Assembly: GCA_963849605.1 (NCBI GenBank)
Contig: CAWKHX010000017.1
Coordinates: forward strand, 186,001 to 250,000
Reading direction: 5' to 3'
From: DASPHG01 sp963849605
GTDB taxonomy: Bacteria > Actinomycetota > Thermoleophilia > Solirubrobacterales > Thermoleophilaceae
Length of the DNA stretch: 64,000 nt
Positions within the stretch are counted from its first letter, which is position 1; each line of letters starts with the position of its first letter. Position numbers and translations under genes: made by a program. The notes under the pieces are model-generated. The model did no database searches. It saw only the letters and a program-made list of their open reading frames with translations, and was not told the origin of the DNA. Below, one piece after another: positions 51,308-60,113 of this stretch.

Positions 51308-52707
51308 CGAAGCGCCTCCTTGACGACCGTGACGTCGTCGAAGGGCTCCTTGCGCCCGTTCTCGAACTCCTGGCCCTGCTCGTGGCCCTTGCCGGCGACC
51401 ACGACCACGTCGCCCGGGGCGGCGGACGAGACCGCGAGCGCGATCGCGCGGCGGCGGTCCGGCTCGCTCTCGACGTCGGGCCCGGTTCCCGCCAGGATCT
51501 CCTCGATGATCGCCCGCGGATCCTCGGACCGCGGGTTGTCCGAGGTGACGACCACACGGTCGGCGAGCTGCACGGCCGCCTTACCCATCAGGGGCCGCTT
51601 CGCGCGGTCACGGTCGCCGCCGGCGCCGAACACGACGTGCACGCGGCCGTCGGTCAGCTCGCGCGCGGCCCGCAGCACGTTGTCGAGCGCCTCCGGCGTG
51701 TGGGCGTAGTCGACGAGCACCGTGAACGGCTGGCCCTCGTCGACCGGCTCGAAGCGCCCGGGAACACGCTCCGCCTCGGCCAGCGCAGAGCGGGCCGCCT
51801 CGAGGTCGACCCCGAGCGCGCGCGACGCGGCGAGCGCGGCCAGCGCGTTCTGAACGTTGAAGAGCCCGGGCAGGCGCGTCCGGACCTCGATCGTCCCGTC
51901 GGGCGTCTCGCACACGAACGACGAGCCGGACGGGTCGAAGTCGACGTCGCGCGCGCGGTAGTCGGCCTCCGACTCGACGCCGTAGGTGATCGCGTCGCCG
52001 AGCTCGCCGGCCAGCCGGCGCCCGTATTCGTCGTCCACGTTCACGATCGCCGCGCCGGGCGTGTCGAAGAGCCGCCGCTTGGCCGCGAAGTACGCCTCCA
52101 TGTCGGGGTGGAAGTCGAGGTGGTCCTGCGTCAGGTTCGTGAAGACGCGGCAGGCAAAATGGATTCCCTCCGCGCGACCGAGCTCGAGTGCGTGCGAGGA
52201 CACCTCCATCGCGCACGCCTCGTCACCCGCGTCGAGCATGCGCCGGAAGGTCGCCTGGAGGTCGATCCCCTCAGGGGTCGTCCGCTCGACCGGCTCCTCC
52301 ACCCCGCCGACGATCGACTTGACCGTGCCGAGCAGCCCGGTCTGCTCGCCGGCCCGCTCGAGGATCGCGCGCGTGAGGAACGCGGTGGTCGTCTTGCCGT
52401 TCGTCCCGGTGATGCCCACGACCTTCAGCTGCGCCGTGGGGTCGGCGTAGAAGCGGGCCGCAGCGGGGCCCATCGCCGCGCGTGCGCTCGGCACGACCAG
52501 CTCGGGCACGCCGAGCCCAAGCGGGCGCTCGCACACGAGCGCGGCCGCGCCGCGCTCAACAGCATCGGGAGCGAAATCGTGGCCGTCGGTCTTGAACCCG
52601 GGCACGCAGAAGAAGAGCCCTCCGGGCCGGACGTCCGAGCTGCGGTAGTGCAGGCCGGTTATCTCCACGTCGGGCGCATCTCCGCCCATCAGCTCGCGGA
52701 GAGTCAC
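51304..52707 (-). CDS. murE: UDP-N-acetylmuramoyl-L-alanyl-D-glutamate--2,6-diaminopimelate ligase
   Basis: 467 residues. VGITGTNGKTTTAFLTRAIL (P-loop), TNLTQDHLDFHPDMEAYF, and VVTSDNPRSEDPRAIIEEI. The DNPR motif (about residue 390) is the determinant for meso-diaminopimelate, so the wall stem peptide should be m-DAP type. Overlaps murF by 4 bases and follows ftsI with a 38-bp gap. Confidence 0.96.
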   Translation of the reverse strand: MTLRELMGGDAPDVEITGLHYRSSDVRPGGLFFCVPGFKTDGHDFAPDAVERGAAALVCERPLGLGVPELVVPSARAAMGPAAARFYADPTAQLKVVGITGTNGKTTTAFLTRAILERAGEQTGLLGTVKSIVGGVEEPVERTTPEGIDLQATFRRMLDAGDEACAMEVSSHALELGRAEGIHFACRVFTNLTQDHLDFHPDMEAYFAAKRRLFDTPGAAIVNVDDEYGRRLAGELGDAITYGVESEADYRARDVDFDPSGSSFVCETPDGTIEVRTRLPGLFNVQNALAALAASRALGVDLEAARSALAEAERVPGRFEPVDEGQPFTVLVDYAHTPEALDNVLRAARELTDGRVHVVFGAGGDRDRAKRPLMGKAAVQLADRVVVTSDNPRSEDPRAIIEEILAGTGPDVESEPDRRRAIALAVSSAAPGDVVVVAGKGHEQGQEFENGRKEPFDDVTVVKEALR

Positions 52708-52745
52708 GGCCCGCAGGCTACCTGCGACGGCTGACGCGACCTGCC

Positions 52746-54383
52746 CTATCGGGGCGGGATCTTCAGGTAGGGCAGCGCGAACGACGCGATCTTCTCGAAG
52801 GCGGGCGCCGCGACCTCGCCGCCGTAGATCGAGCCGCGCGGCTCGTCGACCATCACCGACACGAGCAGGCGTGGGTCGCGCGACGGGGCGAACCCGATGA
52901 ACGACGCCACGTAGTCCGTCTCCGAATAGGTGCCGTTCTCGGCCTTCTGCGCGGTGCCGGTCTTGCCGGCCAGCGTGTAGCCGGGGATCGCCGCCTCGCT
53001 CGCCGTGCCGCCCGCCTGCAGCACGCCCTCGAGCATGCGCGCGACCTTGTGCGCGTTGTCCGCCGACATGATCCGCCGGGCGTCGCCGGTGTCGTCGGCG
53101 ATCACGTGCGGCGTGTGGGCGACGCCGCCGTTCGCGATCGCCGAATAGCCGTAGGCCATCTGAATCGGTGTGACCGACAGGCCCTGGCCGATCGGCAGGT
53201 TGCCGATCGAGGAGCCCGAGTACTCGTCGACGGTCGGGACGATGCCCGCCTCCTCACCCGGCAGGTCGATGCCGGTCGGCTTGGAGAAGCCGAACCGGTG
53301 CACCCACTCGTCGAAGCGCGTCGAGCCGAGCTTCAGCCCGATCGTCACCGTGCCGACGTTCGACGACTGGGCGAGGATGTCGGACACCGTCAGCGTCCCG
53401 CCGCCGCCGTCGTGGGCCTCGCCGATCTCCCGGTCGGCCACCTGGATCGTCGGCCCGATCGTGAACTGCGTGTTCGGCGTGACGAGCCTCTCCTCGAGCG
53501 CGCCGGCGACCGTGAACGCCTTGAAGGTCGAACCGGGCTCGTAGGTGAACCCGACCGCGCGGTTGACGCGCGCGTAATCGGGCGCGTCGCCGATCCTGTT
53601 CGCGTCGACGCGCGGCCAGTTCGCCATCGCCAGCACCTCGCCGTTGCGCGGGTCCATCACGACCGCCGTCGCGCCGTGCGGCTGGTAGAGCTGGCCGACC
53701 TCGGAGAGCACCGCCTCGGTGCGCTCCTGGATCGCGGCGTCGATCGTCAGCTGAAGGTCCTCGCCGGGATCCGAGCGCGTGACGTCCACGATGCTGACCG
53801 GCTTGCCGGTGGCGTCCTTGACGACCTTCCGCAGGCCGTCCGTCCCGTGGAGGGTGTCCTCCTCCGCCTGCTCGAGGCCGCTCAGCCCGTAGTTGTCCGT
53901 GCCGACGCTCCCCAGCACCTGCGAGGCGAGCGAACCCTGCGGGTAGGTGCGGCGCGGCTCCACGACCGTGCCGATCCCCTCGATGCCGAGCTCGCTGATC
54001 TTCTCGCCGCGGGTCGCATCGAGCTTGCGCCGGAGGTAGACGAAGCCGGTCTCCTGGTCGCTGAGCTTCGCCATCACCTCGTTTTCGGGCAGGCCGAGGA
54101 GCGGCGCGATCTGCTCCGCGACGCCGGCGGGATCGTCGATCAGGAACGGGTTCGCGAAGACCGTCGTTGCGTCCTCGGACACCGCGAGCTCGATCCCGTT
54201 CCGGTCGGTGATCGTGCCGCGGCGCGCGTAGACCTTCATCTCCTCCTCCTGCTGTGTCAGCGCGCGCTTGCCCAGGTCGCGCGACTCGACCGTCCCGAGC
54301 CACGTCGCGCGCGCCGCCGCGACGACGAGAAGAGCGAGGAAGAGTGCGAACAGGAAACCGATGCGGCGCTCTACGAGCCGCAC
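52746..54383 (-). CDS. ftsI: Penicillin-binding protein FtsI/PBP2-type transpeptidase
   Basis: 545 residues. One N-terminal membrane segment (FLFALFLALLVVAAARATWL), the PBP dimerisation domain (RRGTITDRNGIELAVSEDAT), then the transpeptidase domain with EPGSTFKAFTVAG (active-site Ser, SxxK), AQSSNVGT (SxN) and LAGKTGTAQKAENG (KTGT). It crosslinks septal peptidoglycan with FtsW. 3 bp after ftsL. Confidence 0.95.
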   Translation of the reverse strand: MRLVERRIGFLFALFLALLVVAAARATWLGTVESRDLGKRALTQQEEEMKVYARRGTITDRNGIELAVSEDATTVFANPFLIDDPAGVAEQIAPLLGLPENEVMAKLSDQETGFVYLRRKLDATRGEKISELGIEGIGTVVEPRRTYPQGSLASQVLGSVGTDNYGLSGLEQAEEDTLHGTDGLRKVVKDATGKPVSIVDVTRSDPGEDLQLTIDAAIQERTEAVLSEVGQLYQPHGATAVVMDPRNGEVLAMANWPRVDANRIGDAPDYARVNRAVGFTYEPGSTFKAFTVAGALEERLVTPNTQFTIGPTIQVADREIGEAHDGGGGTLTVSDILAQSSNVGTVTIGLKLGSTRFDEWVHRFGFSKPTGIDLPGEEAGIVPTVDEYSGSSIGNLPIGQGLSVTPIQMAYGYSAIANGGVAHTPHVIADDTGDARRIMSADNAHKVARMLEGVLQAGGTASEAAIPGYTLAGKTGTAQKAENGTYSETDYVASFIGFAPSRDPRLLVSVMVDEPRGSIYGGEVAAPAFEKIASFALPYLKIPPR

Positions 54384-54386
54384 CGT

Positions 54387-55067
54387 CTAGTACCCCGTCT
54401 GCTCGGTCGTGGTCGGCGGAGCCGTGCTGGTGGCCGTCGGCGCCGGCGTCACGGGCTCGACCGGCGTGGTCGTGGTCGTCGGAGTGGTCGTCTCGGTCGT
54501 GGTCGGCGCCGGCTCCGTGGTGGTGGGCTCCGGTACGACCGGCGCCGGCGGCGGTGTATACGCCAGAACCGGTGCGGGCGCGCTCATGCGCTTCAGCGCG
54601 AGCGCGGCGTCGCCGGGGCGGGCCGAGAGGTAGCGCACCTCGCCGGGTGCCGGGAGCACGAGTCCAAGGTCGGCGGCGGCGCGCTGGATCCGCTCGCTCG
54701 AGCCGAGCTTGGCCGCCTCGAGCCGCAGGCGCGAGTTCTCGCGCTTGAGCGCCGCGACCTTCTCGGTCGTGCGGGCGATGCCGGCGTTCATCTCGAGCAG
54801 CGCGACGTTGGCGAACACGATCCCCGCGAGCAGCACGGCCAGGAGCACGATCCAGGCGCGGCCCGTGAGGAGGCGGTCGACGAACGGACTGCGCGGGATC
54901 GCGGCAAGCCGTGCAGCAGCCTTCGCGCCTCGCCCCGCCGGGGTCTGGACCCGGCGCCGCGGAGCGGGCCGCGTCGTGCCGCGCCGGGGCGTTGCCGGCT
55001 TGCGCCGCGGCGCCGGGCGGGTGGGCGCGCGGCGCGGAGCCGGTGCGGTGGCGGCACGGGCGGCCAT
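54387..55067 (-). CDS. ftsL: FtsL-like cell-division protein with Thr/Pro-rich tail
   Basis: 226 residues, longer than typical FtsL (100-150). Basic, Pro/Arg-rich cytoplasmic part (TRPAPRRKPATPRRGT), one membrane segment (AWIVLLAVLLAGIVFANVAL, about residues 73-93), a coiled coil (TEKVAALKRENSRLRLEAAKL), then a Thr/Pro-rich tail (about 175-226, TTTETTTPTTTTTPVEP). The layout and position between rsmH and ftsI identify it; the sequence of FtsL is always poorly conserved. TGATG overlap with rsmH. Tail resembles that of FtsQ. Confidence 0.85.
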   Translation of the reverse strand: MAARAATAPAPRRAPTRPAPRRKPATPRRGTTRPAPRRRVQTPAGRGAKAAARLAAIPRSPFVDRLLTGRAWIVLLAVLLAGIVFANVALLEMNAGIARTTEKVAALKRENSRLRLEAAKLGSSERIQRAAADLGLVLPAPGEVRYLSARPGDAALALKRMSAPAPVLAYTPPPAPVVPEPTTTEPAPTTTETTTPTTTTTPVEPVTPAPTATSTAPPTTTEQTGY

Positions 55068-56011
55068 CAGGAGTCCTCCTCGAGCCGGCGCGCCGCGCGG
55101 AGCTTGCCGGAGCCCGCGCGCGGGTTCTCGGCGATCTCGGTGGTGCTCGGCACGACCGCGCGGCGGGTAAGGATCTCGGCCTCGGGGGTGCGCCCACACG
55201 CGCACACCGGCAGGTCGGGCGGGCAGATACACCCGCGCGCGAGATCGGCGAAGAAGTGCTTGACGCGCCGGTCCTCGAGCGAGTGGAACGAGAGCGCGGC
55301 CATGCGGCCGCCGGGCCGGAGCACTTCCCACGCCGCCGGCAGTGCGCGCTCGAGCGAGCCGAGCTCGTCGTTCACCACGATGCGGATCGCCTGGAAGACA
55401 CGCTTGGCCGGGTGCCCGCCGCCGAAGCGCGCGGGCGCCGGGACCGCCGACTTGATCGTCTCGGCGAGCTCGCCGGTCGTCTCGAAGGGAGAGCGCTCGC
55501 GCCGCTTCACGATCGCGTGCGCGATCTGGCGTGCGAAACGCTCCTCGCCGTAGCGCTGGAACGCGCCCGCGAGCCGGCGCTCGTCCCACTCGTTGACCAC
55601 CGCGCGCGCGTCGAGATCCTGTCCGGGGTCCATGCGCATGTCGAGTGGTGCGTCGTAGGAGTAGGAGAACCCGCGCTCCCAGGCGTCGATCTGCATCGAC
55701 GACACGCCGAGGTCGAGGTAGACCATGTCCGCGGCCATCCCCTCCTCCGCCAGCACGGGGAGCGCGTCGGCGTAGTCCATCCGCAGGAAGCGGGTCTGGC
55801 ACGGCACCTCGGCGGCCAGCTCGTCGAAGCGCTCCTCGGCGGCCGGGTCGCGGTCGATGCACACGAGCAGCCCGGTCGGCCCGATCCGGTTCGCGACGAG
55901 GCGCGCGTGGCCGCCCGCACCGAAGGTGCAGTCGACGGCGACCTCGCCGGGCTGCGGATCGAGCGCGTCGATCAGCTCGCCGGCCAGGACCGGAACGTGC
56001 GGGCGTGTCAT
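55067..56011 (-). CDS. rsmH: 16S rRNA (cytosine(1402)-N(4))-methyltransferase
   Basis: 314 residues. HVPVLAGELIDALDPQPGEVAVDCTFGAGGHARLV (AdoMet loop), YLDLGVSSMQIDAWERGFSY, and NDELGSLERALPAAWEVLRPGGRMAALSFHSLEDRRVKHFF are RsmH signatures. ATG at 56011, one base after the mraZ stop (TGACATG). Usual second gene of dcw clusters. Confidence 0.96.
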   Translation of the reverse strand: MTRPHVPVLAGELIDALDPQPGEVAVDCTFGAGGHARLVANRIGPTGLLVCIDRDPAAEERFDELAAEVPCQTRFLRMDYADALPVLAEEGMAADMVYLDLGVSSMQIDAWERGFSYSYDAPLDMRMDPGQDLDARAVVNEWDERRLAGAFQRYGEERFARQIAHAIVKRRERSPFETTGELAETIKSAVPAPARFGGGHPAKRVFQAIRIVVNDELGSLERALPAAWEVLRPGGRMAALSFHSLEDRRVKHFFADLARGCICPPDLPVCACGRTPEAEILTRRAVVPSTTEIAENPRAGSGKLRAARRLEEDS

Positions 56012-56012
56012 G

Positions 56013-56450
56013 TCAAGAAGGATGGTCAAGGTCCCGTGCGATGTCGGCCACTTCGGCTGGCAGGTCGCCCTCCTGCTGCTCCCACTGCTCGCGCGCCCAG
56101 AGTTCGAGCCGGTCGTGGGCACCGATCAGGACGACGTCCTTCCCGATCCCCGCGTGCGCGAGCAGGACCGCGTTCAGCGTCACGCGGCCACCGGAGTCGA
56201 GGTCCATGTCGAACGAGCTCCCGGAGAGGAAGCGCGTCAGCTTCTGGTACTCGGGGCTCATCGGGTTCAGCTTGGGCAGGAACTTGTCGCTGAAGGACTC
56301 GAAGCCCTCGGGCGTGAAGATCGCGATGCATGCGGCGTCGTGCGACTTCATGAGCACCAGCCCGTCCGAGAAGGCCGGCCGGAGCTTTGCCGGCACGTTC
56401 AGCCTGTTCTTCGCATCCAGCGTCTGGTCGAAATGCCCGCGAAACTTCAT
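56013..56450 (-). CDS. mraZ: Transcriptional regulator MraZ
   Basis: 145 residues with two AbrB-like repeats: MKFRGHFDQTLDAKNRLNVPAK (DAKNR, first) and FDMDLDSGGRVTLNAVLLAH (DSGGR, second). MraZ forms a ring that binds several TGGGN boxes upstream of its own gene. Five such boxes at 56530-56574 cover its likely promoter, so autoregulation of the whole division/cell-wall operon is likely. Confidence 0.96.
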   Translation of the reverse strand: MKFRGHFDQTLDAKNRLNVPAKLRPAFSDGLVLMKSHDAACIAIFTPEGFESFSDKFLPKLNPMSPEYQKLTRFLSGSSFDMDLDSGGRVTLNAVLLAHAGIGKDVVLIGAHDRLELWAREQWEQQEGDLPAEVADIARDLDHPS

Positions 56451-56473
56451 TCTTCGCCTGGGAGAGGTTTTTG

Positions 56474-56516
56474 GGACCGAGGTGGTGGAGTGGGAGGAGC
56501 CCCACCACCCCGGTCC
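56474..56516 (-). promoter_or_regulatory. Hairpin in the mraZ 5' leader
   Basis: GGACCG (56474-56479) and CGGTCC (56511-56516), with GGTGGTGG (56481-56488) and CCACCACC (56502-56509), form a strong stem around a 13-base loop, 24 bp before the mraZ start. It lies between the promoter and the coding start, so it would be in the mRNA leader. No U-tract on the mraZ-sense side. May affect mRNA stability or translation. Confidence 0.5.
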
Positions 56517-56529
56517 GGTTCAACTGAAA

Positions 56530-56574
56530 TCCACAGTAACCCACTCTGTCCCACATATCAACACATTCGCCCAC
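56530..56574 (-). promoter_or_regulatory. mraZ/dcw promoter overlapped by five MraZ boxes at 10-bp intervals
   Basis: On the minus strand, GTGGG or a close variant occurs at 56574-56570 (GTGGG), 56564-56560 (GTGTT), 56554-56550 (GTGGG), 56544-56540 (GTGGG) and 56534-56530 (GTGGA), each separated by exactly 5 bp. This equals the known MraZ operator pattern (TGGGN boxes with 5-bp spacers). The -35 TTGATA (56561-56556) and -10 TACTGT (56538-56533), with a 17-bp spacer, fall inside the boxes, so MraZ binding would block RNA polymerase. Confidence 0.75.
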
Positions 56575-56617
56575 TTTCCTGTCTCTTTGGACGAGTGTTC
56601 GACCCGGGTAGGCGCCG

Positions 56618-56640
56618 AATCCCGCTCTAGGAGCGGGATT
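56618..56640. terminator. Perfect hairpin between the M14 peptidase gene and the dcw cluster
   Basis: AATCCCGCTC (56618-56627) pairs perfectly with GAGCGGGATT (56631-56640) around a 3-base loop, 60 bp past the stop of the peptidase gene on the minus strand. No U-run follows. Likely a terminator or transcript-end stabiliser for the peptidase mRNA. Confidence 0.55.
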
Positions 56641-56699
56641 AGTGTGTGGGGCGTCCGCCCACTTCGGGACCGGACGGAGTGCAAGTTGGCTTGCGGGCG

Positions 56700-59600
56700 C
56701 TAGCGGCCGGCCGCTGTGACCGAGACCGTGCGGGTCTCGGAGTCGCGACCACCGTCGTCGTCGACGACGGTCAGCGTTACCGGGAAGTTGCCCGTGTTCG
56801 AGAAGGAGTGCGAGATGACCGGGTTCTGCGCCTCGCGGTCAACCGTCCCGTTGCCGTCGAAGTCCCACAGGTAGCGGGCGATCGTCCCGTCGGGGTCGTT
56901 CGACGCCGAGGCGTCGAAGGTGACCGCCTTCTTCTTCTTGGGCGCGGTCGGCGACCAGGTGAACGCGGCGCTCGGTAGGCGATTCTCGACCGTGACCGGG
57001 TCAACGGCGAGGCCGCTCTTGCCCTCGTCGTCGGTCACCTTGACCGCCACGAGGTAGGTGCCGTTCTCCGAGTAGGAGTGCGACGTGGTCGGCGTGGTCC
57101 CCGTGTCGGTCTCGAACGTGCCGTCGCCGTCGAGGTCCCAGCTGTAGTTCTCGATCGTGCCGTCGGTGTCGCTTGACGCGGAGGCATCGAAGCTGACCGT
57201 CTCCCCCGTGAGCACGGTGTTGGGCGAGTGGGACAGCGCGGCGATCGGCGCGATGTTGTGGTCGGCCGGGGTCGAGTCGTCCAGCAAGTTCCGGGCCAGG
57301 ATGTAGCCCGTGTAGGTGACCGCGTAGGGCTCCAGGCCGAACGGATAGGTGCGCAGGATCGGGTCGGGCGGCGTAAGGCCGTCCTTCCAGGTGGCGGGCT
57401 GCGGCAGCAGCGCGCCGGCGATCCGGATCTGGCCGGCACCGAGCGCGAGCTCGCCGAGCGCGGTCCGGCCATTTACGCCGGAGTTGGCGGAGTGGCGTCC
57501 GCCTGCCGCTGTCCACGCGGTGGTGGCGACCGAGTAGACCCGTGCGGTCGAGAGGTCGCCGTTGGTCGGGGTCTGGATCGGGTAGCCGAGCGGCGTCGGC
57601 TCGTACGTCTGGCGGCGGTTGTTCGTGTTGAAGCGCGCGCCCTGCTGGGCGACGTCCTGCGTCAACGAGTCGTTGTTGAGCGCGGTCGCCGACTGCGACG
57701 TGAAGCCAACCTGGCCGACGTAGCTGCTCGTAACCGAGACCTGGTTCGCCGCGATGTTCGTGAGCTCCGGCAGCGCCTTGAGCGCGCCGTCCGTGAGCAC
57801 GAGGTTGCCTCCATCCTCCACCCACTTGCGCAGCTTGGCGAACCAGTCCGCGCGCTCGGCGGCGCTGTAGTTGCCGGGCAGCGCATCGTCCGCCAGCGCG
57901 ATCGTGTCGAAGTCGGACAGCGACTGCTGGCCCGCGATCACCTTCGCCGGGTCGACGACGCTGAACTTGTCGCGCTTGCCAGAGATGTACTTGTTCAGGT
58001 CGGCGAAGAAGTCGGTGTTGGCGACGTCATAGGCGGCAAGCGTGGGCGGCAACTCGTCCGGGTTCGCCGTACCCCCGTCGATCGAGGCCGGGCCCGACGT
58101 GAAGTCGATGCTCATCCGGACGACCGGCGTGATGGACGCCTGGACGGTGGCGCCGACCCCGTAGATGGTCTGCGTGTCGATCAGCGCGCGCCACTCGACG
58201 GGTGTGCCGTCCTGCTTCTTGGCCTGTGGATGATTGACCGCCGCCGTCACGCCGGCCTGGGCGTAGATGTTCGACTGGTTGAAGTCCTCCTGGACGGTCA
58301 CCCAGCCCGTGTTGGTGTGCGTAGCGTTCGTGTAAGTGGTGCCGCGATGCTGGTCGCAGCCCTTGCACTGGATCTTCAGGCTGGCAATGCCCGAGCTGAT
58401 CCCGTTGACGTTCGGCTGCGTGATGTCGATCCGCATGCCGCCGCTGTAGGTGTCCGCGTCGCTCTCGACGGTAAAGGGGCACGTCACCTGGCCGCCTGCG
58501 GTCGGGTCGGCCACGCAAGCCTGGTCCTCGATGTCCTGCTGTGGGCTGGTCCCGGCCGGAGCCTCGGCCTGCGTCGAGCTCGCTTCACGAACGAGCCGCG
58601 TATTCGACACATAGCCCTTCGTGCCGCGAGCCTGGAACGGGATCTCGGTCGGCCGCAGCATCTCGGCGAGGTGCGCGTAGATGAGCGACTTGTTGCCGTC
58701 GACGTGGAGCTGCTCGGTATGCGGGTCGAACGTGATGTTCTTGTCGAGGTGCGAGAACGACATCTCATTGTCGATCCCGTCCGCATTCAGCCCGACGCTC
58801 GAGTCGAACCAGTCGCCGAGCGCGCCGGTAGTCGTGTAGTTGATCGTGTCGTAGACGGTGCCCCAGGTCTGGCCAGCCATCGTGGTGCAGGCCGTGCCCA
58901 ACGCAACGGTGCTCGCGCAGCCCGAAGGCGCCTGTCCGATGATGGGCGACCACTTGAGCGCGTCGTAAGACGCGCGGTGAATCGTCTTCGACGTCTCGCG
59001 GATCCGAACGTCCTTCGCGTATTCGTGGCTCCCGTGCGGCATCAGCGTGTACGAGAGCGCGTCGGCGAAGGGCTGCCCGTGGAGGTCGTCGCCGGCGGCG
59101 AACGGCCCATAGTTGTCACGGACCTCTGTGAAGAACGAGGACAGCGCGCGGGTCTCAGGCTCCGACAGGCCGCTGTAGGGGCGGAAGCTGAAGCCGATGT
59201 CCGGCCAGTCGCGGTTCAGGTCGACGCCGTTCCCGTTGTAGCGCTGGAAGAAGAGCCCGCCCTCGGAGTACGAGCCGCGCCGCCACCCGTCCGGGTTCGG
59301 GTAGGTGAAGTAGATGATCGCCTCGTCGAGCGCGTCCTCGAAGTTCGGCGCGTTCGCCTTGGCATTCGGCGACACCAGTGGCGTCGCGGCCGCCGCGCCG
59401 GTCTCTCCAGCGGACACGAGGTCCTCCATCGCGCGCGTCCCGCCCTCGAGCCCTGCGCGCTCGATGCCGTGGATGGACAGCGAAAGCGCGTAGCGCTTCT
59501 TGCCCGCGTCCGGAACGGTCTCATCGGTCACCCGCACGACGACCAGGTCGGACTTCTTGCGATCGAGGAACGGCGTCGGAATGCCCGCCGAGCGGTACTC

Positions 59601-60074
59601 GGGCTTCGGTGTGAACTCGAGGAAGTTGAGGTTGTTGCCCGGGAACTTGTCCGCCCCCAAACCTGTGCCCGAGCGCGGCCGCACATCGGCGTCCGTCCCC
59701 GAAACGGGCGCCTGAGCTCCGAGCAGCTCCGCTGGGCTGCCGTTGAGCAGCCGGTTCGGCTGCGCGTCGAGCTTGCCGTCCAGCGTCCAGACCTCCATGT
59801 ACCGCGAGTACTTCTGGTTCAGGTAGGTGGCCCCCGCGATGAACTCCTCCCACTGGATGAACTGCGTCGCGGGGATGGTGCCCTTCGCGCTGGGAGAGCA
59901 CGGGCCGCTCTCGGGGTCTTTCGCCGCGCAGCCGGCGAGCGGATCCGGGAAGACGCGCCCGAGCGCGGTGTAGGTCTCGTCGTTGACGGCGACCGGGCTC
60001 GCGGCAGCCGTGCCTATACACGTCGCGAAGATCGCGGCGAAGAGGACCAGCGGGATCGCGAGCCGGGTGGGCAT
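56700..60074 (-). CDS. Secreted M14-family zinc carboxypeptidase-like protein with C-terminal PKD domains
   Basis: 1124 residues. Signal peptide (LAIPLVLFAAIFATCIGTAAASP). The peptidase domain has SIHGIERAGLEGG (HxxE zinc pair, about residue 200), YTYPNPDGWRRGSY-like NPDG, GVDLNRDWPD and DDLHGQPF (third zinc His), with a likely catalytic Glu in DNEMSFSH. A long middle region is followed by two PKD domains (about residues 970-1120; VSFDASASSDTDGTIENYSWDL, VTFDASASNDPDGTIARYLWDF). Probably degrades wall peptides or proteins outside the cell. It lies after tadC but is likely transcribed on its own. Confidence 0.85.
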   Translation of the reverse strand: MPTRLAIPLVLFAAIFATCIGTAAASPVAVNDETYTALGRVFPDPLAGCAAKDPESGPCSPSAKGTIPATQFIQWEEFIAGATYLNQKYSRYMEVWTLDGKLDAQPNRLLNGSPAELLGAQAPVSGTDADVRPRSGTGLGADKFPGNNLNFLEFTPKPEYRSAGIPTPFLDRKKSDLVVVRVTDETVPDAGKKRYALSLSIHGIERAGLEGGTRAMEDLVSAGETGAAAATPLVSPNAKANAPNFEDALDEAIIYFTYPNPDGWRRGSYSEGGLFFQRYNGNGVDLNRDWPDIGFSFRPYSGLSEPETRALSSFFTEVRDNYGPFAAGDDLHGQPFADALSYTLMPHGSHEYAKDVRIRETSKTIHRASYDALKWSPIIGQAPSGCASTVALGTACTTMAGQTWGTVYDTINYTTTGALGDWFDSSVGLNADGIDNEMSFSHLDKNITFDPHTEQLHVDGNKSLIYAHLAEMLRPTEIPFQARGTKGYVSNTRLVREASSTQAEAPAGTSPQQDIEDQACVADPTAGGQVTCPFTVESDADTYSGGMRIDITQPNVNGISSGIASLKIQCKGCDQHRGTTYTNATHTNTGWVTVQEDFNQSNIYAQAGVTAAVNHPQAKKQDGTPVEWRALIDTQTIYGVGATVQASITPVVRMSIDFTSGPASIDGGTANPDELPPTLAAYDVANTDFFADLNKYISGKRDKFSVVDPAKVIAGQQSLSDFDTIALADDALPGNYSAAERADWFAKLRKWVEDGGNLVLTDGALKALPELTNIAANQVSVTSSYVGQVGFTSQSATALNNDSLTQDVAQQGARFNTNNRRQTYEPTPLGYPIQTPTNGDLSTARVYSVATTAWTAAGGRHSANSGVNGRTALGELALGAGQIRIAGALLPQPATWKDGLTPPDPILRTYPFGLEPYAVTYTGYILARNLLDDSTPADHNIAPIAALSHSPNTVLTGETVSFDASASSDTDGTIENYSWDLDGDGTFETDTGTTPTTSHSYSENGTYLVAVKVTDDEGKSGLAVDPVTVENRLPSAAFTWSPTAPKKKKAVTFDASASNDPDGTIARYLWDFDGNGTVDREAQNPVISHSFSNTGNFPVTLTVVDDDGGRDSETRTVSVTAAGR

Positions 60075-60113
60075 CCCGATGAAAAGAACGCGTGACGTAA
60101 CCGGAACTTGCGG

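Noticed and set aside
54387..54540. Thr-coding repeat of ftsL as a tandem repeat element
   Set aside because: Low-complexity codons for Thr/Pro rather than a DNA repeat unit of fixed period.
56618..56640. Classical intrinsic terminator
   Set aside because: Perfect stem but no U-tract on either side; kept only as terminator-like.
57228..60095. Plus-strand open frame of ~950 codons antisense to the M14 peptidase gene
   Set aside because: Same artefact; Val/Arg/Asp-rich without domains, while the opposite strand encodes a complete signal peptide and peptidase.
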